Below, piece by piece: positions 48,291 to 55,826 of a stretch of DNA of 64,000 bases (position 1 is its first letter; every line of letters begins with the position of its first letter). Made by a program: the position numbers and the translations under genes. The DNA is taken from positions 33,693 through 97,692 of the forward strand of contig JAIEMQ010000072.1 of the NCBI GenBank assembly GCA_019752015.1, written 5' to 3'. The DNA comes from Cyanobacteriota bacterium (GTDB lineage: Bacteria > Acidobacteriota > Vicinamibacteria > Vicinamibacterales > UBA2999). The notes below the pieces were generated by a model, which had not been told where the DNA came from, did no database searches, and saw only the letters and a list, made by a program, of their open reading frames with translations.

Positions 48291-48435
48291 CCGTGACGCG
48301 AACGCGCTTGGCTTCCGCCGTTTCCGTCGCCGGACGCGCAGGCATGACATTGCGCCATGCCGGGCAGATGTTACTCCTGCTCACATCATTCCCGGGTCCG
48401 CCCCCACACCCGGTACGGTAGGCTATTCGCTCATC

Positions 48436-49329
48436 GTGAAGGGCTATCACGACATCGTCGGCGACGGAGGGTCCCGGATCCTCGAACAGGTCGCCGAACA
48501 GCGCGCGCGAATCAACGACGGGCTCGCCGGCGTGCGTCATCTCGTCGCCGTGGGTTCAGGCAAAGGCGGCGTCGGCAAGAGCACGCTGACGCTGCATCTC
48601 GCGGGCGCGCTGCGCGCCCGCGGACTTCGAGTCGCGATCCTCGACGCGGACTTCAACGGTCCCTCTCAGGCGCGCATGGCAGGCGTCCAGGGCGCGTTGT
48701 TCGTTCCCGGCAGCCACAAAGTCTCGCTGCCGCGGACCAGCGATGGCATCGGGGTCTTCTCGATGGGCTCGCTGATCTCCGAGTCGGCGTCGCTCGAGTT
48801 CGCGAGCACGGCGCCGGGCGAATCGCAAACCTGGCGGGCGACGAGAGAGTTTGCTCTCCTCGGCGAGATCCTCGCGTCCTTCGAATGGGGCGCGCTCGAT
48901 GTGTTGCTGTTCGATCTGCCGCCGGGAACCGAGCGCACGGTCCAGTACGCGGATTTTCTCGGGCCCCAGACTTCATTCGTGCTGGTGACGATCCCTTCCG
49001 AAGTATCGCGCGGTGTGGTCGCGCGCTCGGTGGCGGCCCTGCTTGCGCGCCGAAGCCTTGGCGAAGGCGGGTCGAAGGGACCCAATCGCATGCTCGGTTA
49101 CGTCGAGAACATGAGCGGCTACTACTGCCGCGACTGTAACGCGATCAAGCCGCTGTTTGATGCGCCCAAACAGTCGACGCTGGAAATCCCGTGCCTCGGC
49201 ACCGTTCCATTCGATCCCGAGCTCGCACGGCGATGCGATCAAGGGATACCATTTGCGGAATTGACTGACACGCCGGTGCGGCGTGCCTTGAATGACGTCA
49301 CCGGCAGACTGTTGGAAACCCTCTCATGA
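48436..49329 (+). CDS. Mrp/NBP35-family P-loop ATPase (Fe-S carrier type)
   Basis: A 297-residue protein with the deviant Walker A GSGKGGVGKSTLT (about 36-48), switch ILDADFNGPSQ, and the C-terminal YYCRDCNA with a CxxC that in Mrp proteins holds a bridging [4Fe-4S]. Start GTG 48436. It overlaps the next gene by ATGA. A palindromic repeat at 49048-49078 inserts RRSLGEGGSKGP near residue 210. By context it may load Fe-S clusters onto the neighbouring radical SAM protein. Confidence 0.88.
   Translation: MKGYHDIVGDGGSRILEQVAEQRARINDGLAGVRHLVAVGSGKGGVGKSTLTLHLAGALRARGLRVAILDADFNGPSQARMAGVQGALFVPGSHKVSLPRTSDGIGVFSMGSLISESASLEFASTAPGESQTWRATREFALLGEILASFEWGALDVLLFDLPPGTERTVQYADFLGPQTSFVLVTIPSEVSRGVVARSVAALLARRSLGEGGSKGPNRMLGYVENMSGYYCRDCNAIKPLFDAPKQSTLEIPCLGTVPFDPELARRCDQGIPFAELTDTPVRRALNDVTGRLLETLS
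49048..49078. repeat. Palindromic repeat inside the Mrp ATPase gene
   Basis: CGCCGAAGCCTTGGCGAAGG, then CGGGTCGAAG. It shares an almost identical core with 44339-44364 in the USP fusion gene and encodes RRSLGEGGSK in a surface loop. Confidence 0.55.
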
Positions 49330-49766
49330 AATTTCTCTGCGTTCCTTGCGACACTCCAATGAAACTGCAGACGGTCGTGCCGCCCGATCGCGGCTCGCTG
49401 TCGGTCGTCTATTCGTGTCCGGCGTGCGGCTACGAGATGGCCATGCTGACGAATGCGTACGAGACGCAGGTCGTTCAGTCACTCGGAGTGCGGATCGGTC
49501 CGGCGACTGACGGCGTCGCTGCTGAAGCGGGTGGGAAGTGTCCGTTTCCAGGGATGATCCCGTCGAGTGAGGGCACCGGCGGGCATCGCGCCGATCAGCC
49601 GATCGCGGTGAAGTGGACTGCCGCTGCCGAAGCCAGGCTCACAAACATTCCCGAGTTCGTGCGCCCGATGGCGAAGATCGGCATCGAGAAATTCGCCCGG
49701 GACCGCGGGTCGCTCGAAGTCGACGAGAAGATCCTCGACGACGCCAAGCAATTCTTCGGCATGTGA
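49326..49766 (+). CDS. Zinc-ribbon protein with a PCP_red domain
   Basis: A 146-residue protein. Cys pairs C5/C8 (KFLCVPCDTPM) and C31/C34 (YSCPACGYEM) form a zinc ribbon or rubredoxin-like site. Residues about 95-146 are a PCP_red domain (VKWTAAAEARLTNIPEFVRPM). It lies between an Mrp-type ATPase and a radical SAM gene and overlaps the former. It may be an electron donor, scaffold or substrate carrier. It shares its domain type with the USP fusion at 42521. Confidence 0.78.
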   Translation: MKFLCVPCDTPMKLQTVVPPDRGSLSVVYSCPACGYEMAMLTNAYETQVVQSLGVRIGPATDGVAAEAGGKCPFPGMIPSSEGTGGHRADQPIAVKWTAAAEARLTNIPEFVRPMAKIGIEKFARDRGSLEVDEKILDDAKQFFGM

Positions 49767-49767
49767 G

Positions 49768-51129
49768 ATGACCGCAATCGCGCCCGCCATGAGCCGCGCC
49801 GAAGGATTCGCGCGGCCCTACGTCGTCTCCTGGAACCTCACTTACCGCTGCAACCTCGCGTGCGAGCATTGCTATCTCGACGCCGGCGCCGCGCCGCAGG
49901 TCGGCACCGAGAACTTCGCCGATCGCAGCGAGCTCGGCACCGAGGAATGCTTCAAGGTGATCGACGAGATCGCCGCCTTCGCGCCTGAGTGCGTGACCAT
50001 CCTCACCGGCGGCGAGCCGCTGCTGCGGCGCGACATCCTCGAGATCGTCAAGCGCGCGTCGGAGCGAGGCCTGTGGGTCGTCGTCGGCACCAACGGTGTC
50101 AAGATCACCGAGAACGTTGCGAAGCGGCTGGCAGAGGCCGGCGCGCGCGGGCTCTCGCTGTCGCTCGATGCGCTCGACCCCGATCGTCACGACGGCTTCA
50201 GAAAAGTGCGCGGCGCCTGGACAAACACCGTCGCGGGAGCGGCGATCCTCAACCGGACCGGACTCCCCTTCATCGTCCAGACCACCGCAGGCTCGCACAA
50301 TCTCGGCGAGCTCGAAGCGATCGCCGACTTCGCGTACGAGCGGCTTGCCGCCAAGGTCTGGAATCTCTACTTCCTGGTGCCGACCGGTCGCGGGCAATTC
50401 GTGTCGGACATGAACCCGGCGCAGTACGACGAGGTGCTCAGCGCTCTTCATCACATTCAGAAGAAGTACGCCAAACGGATGCTCGTGAACGCGAAGTGCG
50501 CTCCTCACTACATCAAGACCGTGCTGGAGAACGGCGACGCCGGCTCGCGGATCAGGATCTACTCCGGCGGCGCCGGCGGATGTCCGGCCGGCACGCACTA
50601 TATGGGAATCCGGCCGAACGGCGATGTCACGCCGTGCCCGTACCTCCCGGTGTTCGCGGGATCACTGCGGAATGCAAGCCTCTCGGAACTGTGGAACTCG
50701 TCGGAGCTCTTCACCGGCATTCGCCAACGCACGTCGCTCGGCGGACGATGCGGTGAGTGTGAGATGAATGGCCACTGCGGCGGCTGTCGCGCGCGGGCGT
50801 TCGGGATGACGGGCGATCTGATGTCGGAGGATCCACTCTGCACGCACACCCCTGGGAGATTTGCGGGGGCTCCCCTTCTCGTCATGCGTGGCCCTGCCTT
50901 CGCACAAACGCCCGGCGGGACGGCGATCGAATACGGCCGCGAAACAGCGACGACGATCGCGTGGGACGATGCGGCCGCTGAGCGGATGAAGAAGATCCCG
51001 ATGTTCGTCCGCGGCATGGTGATCAGGGCCGTCGAGGAATCCTGTCGCAACAATGGCCTCGACCGCGTCACCATCGAACAGCTCGAACGCATCCGCGCGC
51101 GAATGCCCACTCCAAAAATGTTCAGCTAG
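49768..51129 (+). CDS. Radical SAM protein with SPASM and C-terminal PCP_red domain
   Basis: A 453-residue enzyme. The radical SAM cluster motif is C28-x3-C32-x2-C35 in YRCNLACEHCY, GGEPLL follows at residue about 76. A SPASM-like region carries Cys in GGCPAGTHYMGIRPNGDVTPC and RCGECEMNGHCGGC. This architecture matches AhbC/AhbD/NirJ-type proteins that change side chains of haem precursors. Residues about 390-453 form a PCP_red domain (IAWDDAAAERMKKIPMF). It starts 2 bp after the zinc-ribbon gene. A role in tailoring a haem for the nearby oxidases is inferred from domain and context; peptide modification is the alternative. Confidence 0.82.
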   Translation: MTAIAPAMSRAEGFARPYVVSWNLTYRCNLACEHCYLDAGAAPQVGTENFADRSELGTEECFKVIDEIAAFAPECVTILTGGEPLLRRDILEIVKRASERGLWVVVGTNGVKITENVAKRLAEAGARGLSLSLDALDPDRHDGFRKVRGAWTNTVAGAAILNRTGLPFIVQTTAGSHNLGELEAIADFAYERLAAKVWNLYFLVPTGRGQFVSDMNPAQYDEVLSALHHIQKKYAKRMLVNAKCAPHYIKTVLENGDAGSRIRIYSGGAGGCPAGTHYMGIRPNGDVTPCPYLPVFAGSLRNASLSELWNSSELFTGIRQRTSLGGRCGECEMNGHCGGCRARAFGMTGDLMSEDPLCTHTPGRFAGAPLLVMRGPAFAQTPGGTAIEYGRETATTIAWDDAAAERMKKIPMFVRGMVIRAVEESCRNNGLDRVTIEQLERIRARMPTPKMFS

Positions 51130-51208
51130 GCAAGTCTCGACAACGGACCAGCCGGGCCAGAAACGCTGGCCTTGGTCTTGCTGTGATCCGCTGGAGGAGA
51201 ACTGTACG

Positions 51209-51421
51209 ATGGACTTCACTAGCGCAATCTGGGTAGGTGCGGCGCTGTTTTTGATGTTGCTCGTGCCGTACCTCATCTGGGAAATCCGGAAGGGTAAAGC
51301 CCGCGGTCATACGTGGTTCACTCGGAACAAGGAGCGGGGCCACAGCGATATCGGAGCTGATGTGGGCGGCGTGCCGATCACGAAACCCGGTATAGACGAG
51401 GCGCAGGGCGCGAGGCGCTGA
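51209..51421 (+). CDS. Small one-TM protein after the radical SAM gene
   Basis: A 70-residue protein with one TM helix at the N-terminus (about 6-26, AIWVGAALFLMLLVPYLIW) and a polar basic C-terminal tail. The site CTGGAGGAG eight bases upstream makes translation likely. No family was recognised. It lies 79 bp after the radical SAM gene and may be a small membrane subunit or anchor of the same system. Confidence 0.65.
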   Translation: MDFTSAIWVGAALFLMLLVPYLIWEIRKGKARGHTWFTRNKERGHSDIGADVGGVPITKPGIDEAQGARR

Positions 51422-51434
51422 GTTACCAGCCTCG

Positions 51435-52862
51435 CTAGCGCGACTTCGTGGCGATAGGCGCGCGAATCGCGCGGCCGGGCCGGGCCGTTGTCACGTTCCC
51501 GCCATCGACCACGAGCTGGCCGCCCACGATCACGTACGGGATACCCGCCGATGCGATCGTGGCGTCCTCATACGTCGCCCGATCGATCACAGTCGCGGGA
51601 TCGAAAATCGTGAGATCGGCGTCGGCGCCCGCCTTGATGCGCCCCTTGTTCAGCATCGCCGGCGTTCGCCGCTCGAGGCGACGGGCCGGATCCAGCGTCA
51701 TCCGCCGCAACGCGTCGATCAGCGTGACCGTCTTGTCGTCGCGGACATACTTGCCCAACACCTTGGCATAACTCCCCGACGTGCGTGGATGTCCGCGGCC
51801 ATTCTCGATGAACCCGTCACTGGCGATCATCGCCAGCGGGCTGGCAATGGCCGCACGCGTTTGTTCCTCGGATCGGCCGTGAATGATCACCGTCCCGCCG
51901 GCCGCGCGCGCCTTGGCGAATGTGGCGCGCGTGAGTCGCTGGCCGGTCGAGACGAGTTGGTGCAAAGCGAATCTCGGTTCGGGCCAGGTCTGCCACTCGT
52001 CGAAGAGCGCCGACTGGATCTCGGTCATGCCGGCACCGTATGGATACGCCTCGGTCGTCACATCCTGTCCGCCGTCACGAGCGGCTGTGATCGCCGTCAA
52101 AAAGCCGTCGATCTCGTCGCCCGCGGATGAGTTCACATGGACGATGTGCAGGGCGGCGTGTGCAGCGGCCGCCGCCGCAATGGTTTCCTGGAGTCCCTTG
52201 AGCCCGCCGCGCATATGGATGTGGGCCGAGACACCGCCCTCGGCCGCGACCCGGAACATGCGTTCGATCTCCGATATCGGCGCGCCGGGAGTGTAGGCAC
52301 TGCCGAATCCTATCGCGACCGCTCCCTGTGCCAGCCCCTCGCGCAGAATCACTTCCATGGCCGCCATTTGTGCGTCCGTGGCCGTCCCGCTTCCACCGAT
52401 CCCGGCAGGCAGGAGGCCCTGGCCGGGATCGCCGAGTACTTTCATTCGCGCCGGGATGTGTCCCGCTGACACTCCGTGGTTCACGATCTGACCGGCCTCG
52501 CGCGCGGCATACCAGGCCGCGACGTCGCCCGTACCCACCTCGAGCTCGAACGCCGACGTCACGCCGTCTCGCACCATCATGCGATACGACTCGTCCTGCT
52601 GACCGTGCTCGTGAAGATCGATGAACCCGGGCGACACGATGTGGCGAGCGGCGTCGATGACGCGGCCGCCCTTCAGTGGTGTCTCGGAGACGACGTCAAT
52701 CTTCCCGCCCCGAATCCCGATGTGACGTTCGGCGTCGAGCCCCGATTCCGGATCCAAAACGCGTCCGTTCGCGATCACGAGATCGAAGGGCGGCGCCTGT
52801 TCGCGCGCGCACGCTGCGAGCGTGACACAGATTGCAATGGCCAGGGGGTGTCGGCGGATCAT
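51435..52862 (-). CDS. N-acyl-D-amino-acid deacylase-like amidohydrolase (lipoprotein)
   Basis: A 475-residue protein with a lipoprotein signal (IAICVTLAACARE). Metal and active-site residues of the D-aminoacylase group are seen in FIDLHEHGQQ, AHIHMRGG, LHIVHVNSS and TEAYPYGAG. The C-terminal part has the usual DPARRLERRTPAMLNKGRIKAGADADLTIFD. It may release amino acids from N-acyl-D forms in peptidoglycan or the environment. ATG 52862 is preferred to an upstream TTG 52886 because it gives the right lipoprotein signal. It converges with the small TM gene. Confidence 0.83.
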   Translation of the reverse strand: MIRRHPLAIAICVTLAACAREQAPPFDLVIANGRVLDPESGLDAERHIGIRGGKIDVVSETPLKGGRVIDAARHIVSPGFIDLHEHGQQDESYRMMVRDGVTSAFELEVGTGDVAAWYAAREAGQIVNHGVSAGHIPARMKVLGDPGQGLLPAGIGGSGTATDAQMAAMEVILREGLAQGAVAIGFGSAYTPGAPISEIERMFRVAAEGGVSAHIHMRGGLKGLQETIAAAAAAHAALHIVHVNSSAGDEIDGFLTAITAARDGGQDVTTEAYPYGAGMTEIQSALFDEWQTWPEPRFALHQLVSTGQRLTRATFAKARAAGGTVIIHGRSEEQTRAAIASPLAMIASDGFIENGRGHPRTSGSYAKVLGKYVRDDKTVTLIDALRRMTLDPARRLERRTPAMLNKGRIKAGADADLTIFDPATVIDRATYEDATIASAGIPYVIVGGQLVVDGGNVTTARPGRAIRAPIATKSR

Positions 52863-52947
52863 GGGCGCCGAGCGTAACACAGACAACGGGCCGCGGACCG
52901 CCGCCTGCTTCGGGTCCGGTGTGACGGGGCAACGCGGCGTTGCCGGC

Positions 52948-52977
52948 TTGCGGGTCTGTTTCGTACCATGGTAATAC
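52948..52977 (+). promoter_or_regulatory. Promoter of the second toxin-antitoxin pair
   Basis: -35 TTGCGG (52948-52953) and -10 TAATAC (52972-52977) with an 18-bp spacer; ATG 52984 comes 6 bp after the -10, so a leaderless mRNA is predicted. TACCATGGTA (52964-52973) is a perfect palindrome across the -10 edge and a good operator candidate. Confidence 0.5.
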
Positions 52978-52983
52978 TACGGT

Positions 52984-53220
52984 ATGAAAATCGCTCTGTC
53001 CATACCGGATGAGCTGTTCGAATCCGGCGAGACGTTGAGCAGGCGGCTTGGCGTGTCCCGCAGCCGCCTCTATGCGACTGCTCTTGCCGAATTCGTGGCC
53101 AAGCATCGTGGCCGAAAGATCACCGAACGCCTCAATACCGTCTACGGATCCGAGGAGAGTCGCCTGCCTCGCTCGCTGCGGCGGCTGCAGAGCCGGTCGC
53201 TCGCGCGCGAAACATGGTAG
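52984..53220 (+). CDS. Ribbon-helix-helix antitoxin (MazE-like)
   Basis: A 78-residue protein. MKIALSIPDELFESGETL then GVSRSRLYATALAEFVAKH is a typical RHH fold; the basic tail binds the toxin. It overlaps the toxin gene by 7 bp. It is less than 40 percent similar by eye to the antitoxin at 45614, so the two pairs are not a recent duplication. Confidence 0.86.
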   Translation: MKIALSIPDELFESGETLSRRLGVSRSRLYATALAEFVAKHRGRKITERLNTVYGSEESRLPRSLRRLQSRSLARETW

Positions 53221-53558
53221 TCGAACGCGCGCAAGTCTGGTGGGCCGACCTCGGCGAGCCTGACGGCTCGGAGCCGGGATACAACCGTCCCGTCTTGATT
53301 GTACAGAGCGATGCCTTCAACCGGAGCCGTGTCCAGACCGTTAGTGCCGTCGTGTTGAGCACCAACGCTCGCCTCGTCGATGCCCCGGGGAACGTGTTGC
53401 TCCCTGCCAAAGCCACAGGCCTGCCGGAAGACTCGGTAGCCAATGTGTCGCAGGTCATTACCATCGACCGTGATTTTCTGATCGGACTCGCGGGTCGTGT
53501 GCGAGGCCAGTTCCTCAAAGATGTCGAGAACGGTCTGCGTCTCGTTCTTGACTTGTAG
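53214..53558 (+). CDS. MazF/PemK-like endoribonuclease toxin
   Basis: A 114-residue toxin with the classic start VERAQVWWADLGEPDGSEPGYNRPVLIVQSD (in short: W-x-DL-P-GSEP-xRPV-Q), the TVSAVVLSTN strand, and NVSQVITIDRDFLIG. This one has all the usual MazF signature residues, unlike the shorter-signature protein at 45850. Start ATG 53214 overlaps the antitoxin. Confidence 0.92.
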   Translation: MVVERAQVWWADLGEPDGSEPGYNRPVLIVQSDAFNRSRVQTVSAVVLSTNARLVDAPGNVLLPAKATGLPEDSVANVSQVITIDRDFLIGLAGRVRGQFLKDVENGLRLVLDL

Positions 53559-53602
53559 CTGAATCGAGCGGGCCGCACCGATACCCGCGAAGGCGCGCAG
53601 CG

Positions 53603-54400
53603 TTACCGGAATGGATCCGGCGCGCTCTGCTCCTTGCTGGTCGTGTCGAACCACGTCTGGAATTCCTCTGCGCTCTGCACGGTCACAAATCCGCGCATCC
53701 GGGCGTGACCCAGACCACACAGCTGAGCGCAGGCAATCTCGTACTGGAACGCATCATTGCCAAGACGCTTCCGCATCTCGGCCGTCGTGACCGTCGGCAC
53801 GAACCAGATCGGGATCGTCAGGCCGGGGATGGCGTCCTGCTTCACTCGGAATTCAGGCACGCCGAAGCTATGGATGACGTCCTTGCTTCTGAGCTTCACG
53901 ATGATCGGCTTGTTCGCCGGCAGATAAAGCTGATTGAGCGTGGTGATGTCGTCCACTCCCGCCGGATCGGAGCGATCGAGGCCGAGGGGATTCGACTGCA
54001 GGTCCAGCAGCTTGATGTCGGTGCGGCCGAATTTCCCGTCCGGCCCCGCATAATGAATGTTCCACGCGAACTGCTCGCCGGTCACCTGCACGACCAGGGC
54101 TTCATTCTCGGGCGGAATATCTCCGATGCGCGCCGCCCACAGCGGGATGGCGAATCCGATCAACAGCACCGCTTCAATCACAGCGACCGCGATCTCGGAA
54201 TACTTCGACGCGTTCCCCGTGACTCCGGTGTAGTCCGCCACCGGATTCCGCGACTTCCGGAAACGCGCGAGCACGTAAACGAAGAACGCTCCCCAGCCCA
54301 CGAACAGGATGAGCATGAAGACGTGAATCCAGCCGATCAGGTTGTCGATCTGTCCGCCGTGGGCGGCGGCAAGCGGAGGCATCCCAAGCCACTCATTCAT
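53603..54400 (-). CDS. coxB: Cytochrome c oxidase subunit II, without haem c (aa3)
   Basis: A 265-residue protein. Two TM helices (about 22-46 and 72-92) and a cupredoxin domain with CuA ligands H177, C224, C228, H232 and M235 (CAQLCGLGHARM; Gln at the backbone-ligand position). Unlike the first CoxB, it ends after the cupredoxin, so the donor must be a separate cytochrome or copper protein. ATG 54400 overlaps the stop of the small CPVCF gene. It is the last gene of the leftward operon. Confidence 0.94.
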   Translation of the reverse strand: MNEWLGMPPLAAAHGGQIDNLIGWIHVFMLILFVGWGAFFVYVLARFRKSRNPVADYTGVTGNASKYSEIAVAVIEAVLLIGFAIPLWAARIGDIPPENEALVVQVTGEQFAWNIHYAGPDGKFGRTDIKLLDLQSNPLGLDRSDPAGVDDITTLNQLYLPANKPIIVKLRSKDVIHSFGVPEFRVKQDAIPGLTIPIWFVPTVTTAEMRKRLGNDAFQYEIACAQLCGLGHARMRGFVTVQSAEEFQTWFDTTSKEQSAPDPFR

Positions 54401-54660
54401 GATCTCGATGCTCCTCCCTGGAGCTCCGACCATTCGTTCTCGAGGTCGATGTCCGCGATGCGCCTGGCGCGATTGCGGAGATAGAGAAAGAAGCCTAAGA
54501 ACCCGCCCTGCACGGCCAGCGTTATTCCGAGGAGCACCAGGATGCCAAGCCTGGTGCCGTCGATCATCGCGGTCTCCTCTGCTCCGAAGCAGACCGGGCA
54601 CGCGAAGGCGGTGGAGCTGCCGGCGATCAGCATGATCACGACCGCGATCACAGTCTTCAC
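54397..54660 (-). CDS. Small membrane protein with an exported CPVC motif
   Basis: An 87-residue protein: signal-like helix (about 1-18), then ACPVCFGAEET with two cysteines, one TM helix (about 40-60) and a charged cytoplasmic tail (RNRARRIADIDLENEW). The CxxC on the outer side could bind copper or act in disulfide exchange during oxidase assembly; this is inference. GTG start 54660 overlaps the previous stop (GTGA), and its stop overlaps coxB. Confidence 0.72.
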   Translation of the reverse strand: MKTVIAVVIMLIAGSSTAFACPVCFGAEETAMIDGTRLGILVLLGITLAVQGGFLGFFLYLRNRARRIADIDLENEWSELQGGASRS

Positions 54661-54854
54661 AGCGTCCTCGTCTTGCGAAGGAACCACGAGTCGTACGCGA
54701 TCAATCCGGCTGACGTCGCGAACGCCACGACCGCCGCGACCAGGCTTCCGGATCCGTACCCTTCCCGATACAGGCCCAGGCAATACACGCCGAACAGCAC
54801 CGCGAGCGCCGCGGAGAACAGGATCAGCATCGCGTGGACCCACCGGAGATTCAT
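54657..54854 (-). CDS. Small two-TM protein of the aa3 operon
   Basis: A 65-residue protein, two TM helices (about 5-25 and 38-56) and a basic C-terminus. No family recognised. Coupled by short overlaps to coxD and the CPVC gene; likely an accessory subunit of the oxidase. Confidence 0.68.
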   Translation of the reverse strand: MNLRWVHAMLILFSAALAVLFGVYCLGLYREGYGSGSLVAAVVAFATSAGLIAYDSWFLRKTRTL

Positions 54855-55225
54855 TTGTGCTCGGCCTCCGGATGTGCCGCTGCCGGCTCGGCGGCCTGGG
54901 GTATCCAGAAGCCGTCTTCGTGCGTCAGGACGGGAAGCGCCAGCAGCACGACGAAGAAGGCCGCGGTCAGCGCGAGGACGGCGTAGATCAGCCTTTTCTC
55001 GGAAACCAGGTGCATGAAGTAGCCCGCCACCAGCGACCCCTTGACGAGCGCGACGAACAGCGCAATGGTCACGGCCACCGGCACGGACAGGTGGAGACGC
55101 GAGATCGCCACGGTGACGACCGTCAGGACCATCAACGTCACGAAGACGGTGATGTACACCTTGACGTGCTTGTCGATGTCAACTGCGTGGTCGTCGGTTG
55201 AATGATCGGCAGCGTGGTCGCTCAT
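54851..55225 (-). CDS. Cytochrome c oxidase subunit IV (second copy)
   Basis: A 124-residue COX4-type protein with a His/Asp-rich N-terminus and three TM helices (about 22-43, 52-74, 80-100), GYFMHLVSEKRLI matching the WYFMHVKYQ loop in the first copy. A proline-rich acidic tail follows. Overlaps the next gene. Confidence 0.9.
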   Translation of the reverse strand: MSDHAADHSTDDHAVDIDKHVKVYITVFVTLMVLTVVTVAISRLHLSVPVAVTIALFVALVKGSLVAGYFMHLVSEKRLIYAVLALTAAFFVVLLALPVLTHEDGFWIPQAAEPAAAHPEAEHK

Positions 55226-55232
55226 CGTCCCT

Positions 55233-55823
55233 CTACAGAAGGTAAAGCGTTGGGAACAGGAAGATCCAGACCAGATCGACGAAGTGCCAGAACAGGCCCG
55301 AGTGCTCGACCCGGTTCGTGAACCACACCGGGTTCGTCTGGTACAGCTTCGCGCCGGGGCCCCAGAAATACGCGTTCACCACCATCCCGCCGAAGACGTG
55401 CAGCATGTGCAGGCCGGTCAGCGTGAAGTAGATGGCGAGGAAGTTGTTGTGGCTCGGACCCTCGCCGATGGCGAAATGGTGGCTGTATTCGAAATACTTG
55501 ACGATGAGGAAGACGAACCCAAGCAGGATCGTCGCGCCCATGTAGATGCGGAACGTCCCGAATTTGCGGCGCATCAGCGACGCCCACGCCATCACCATGG
55601 TGACCGAGGACGTAATCAGGACGATCGTGTTGAACGTGGCGAGCGGGACGTCGAGAAGCGTGTCGCCGCGCGGCCAGCTCGGTGACCCGGTGCGAATCAG
55701 GATATAGCTCGCAAACAGGGCGCCGAACAGCATCACTTCCGACGCCAGGAAGAGCCAGATCCCGATCTTCCCGTTGTTCAGGCCGGTATCACGGCGAACT
55801 TCGACTGTGTAGGGAATGTCCAT
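55233..55823 (-). CDS. coxC: Cytochrome c oxidase subunit III (second copy)
   Basis: A 196-residue protein with five TM helices (short form of CoxC). Conserved parts: GIWLFLASEVMLFGALFASYIL, the GLHMLHVFGG region and FWHFVDLVWIFLFPTLYLL at the end. It is shorter than the first copy (255 residues), which has an extra loop and helices. 3 bp after coxA. Confidence 0.94.
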   Translation of the reverse strand: MDIPYTVEVRRDTGLNNGKIGIWLFLASEVMLFGALFASYILIRTGSPSWPRGDTLLDVPLATFNTIVLITSSVTMVMAWASLMRRKFGTFRIYMGATILLGFVFLIVKYFEYSHHFAIGEGPSHNNFLAIYFTLTGLHMLHVFGGMVVNAYFWGPGAKLYQTNPVWFTNRVEHSGLFWHFVDLVWIFLFPTLYLL

Positions 55824-55826
55824 CGG

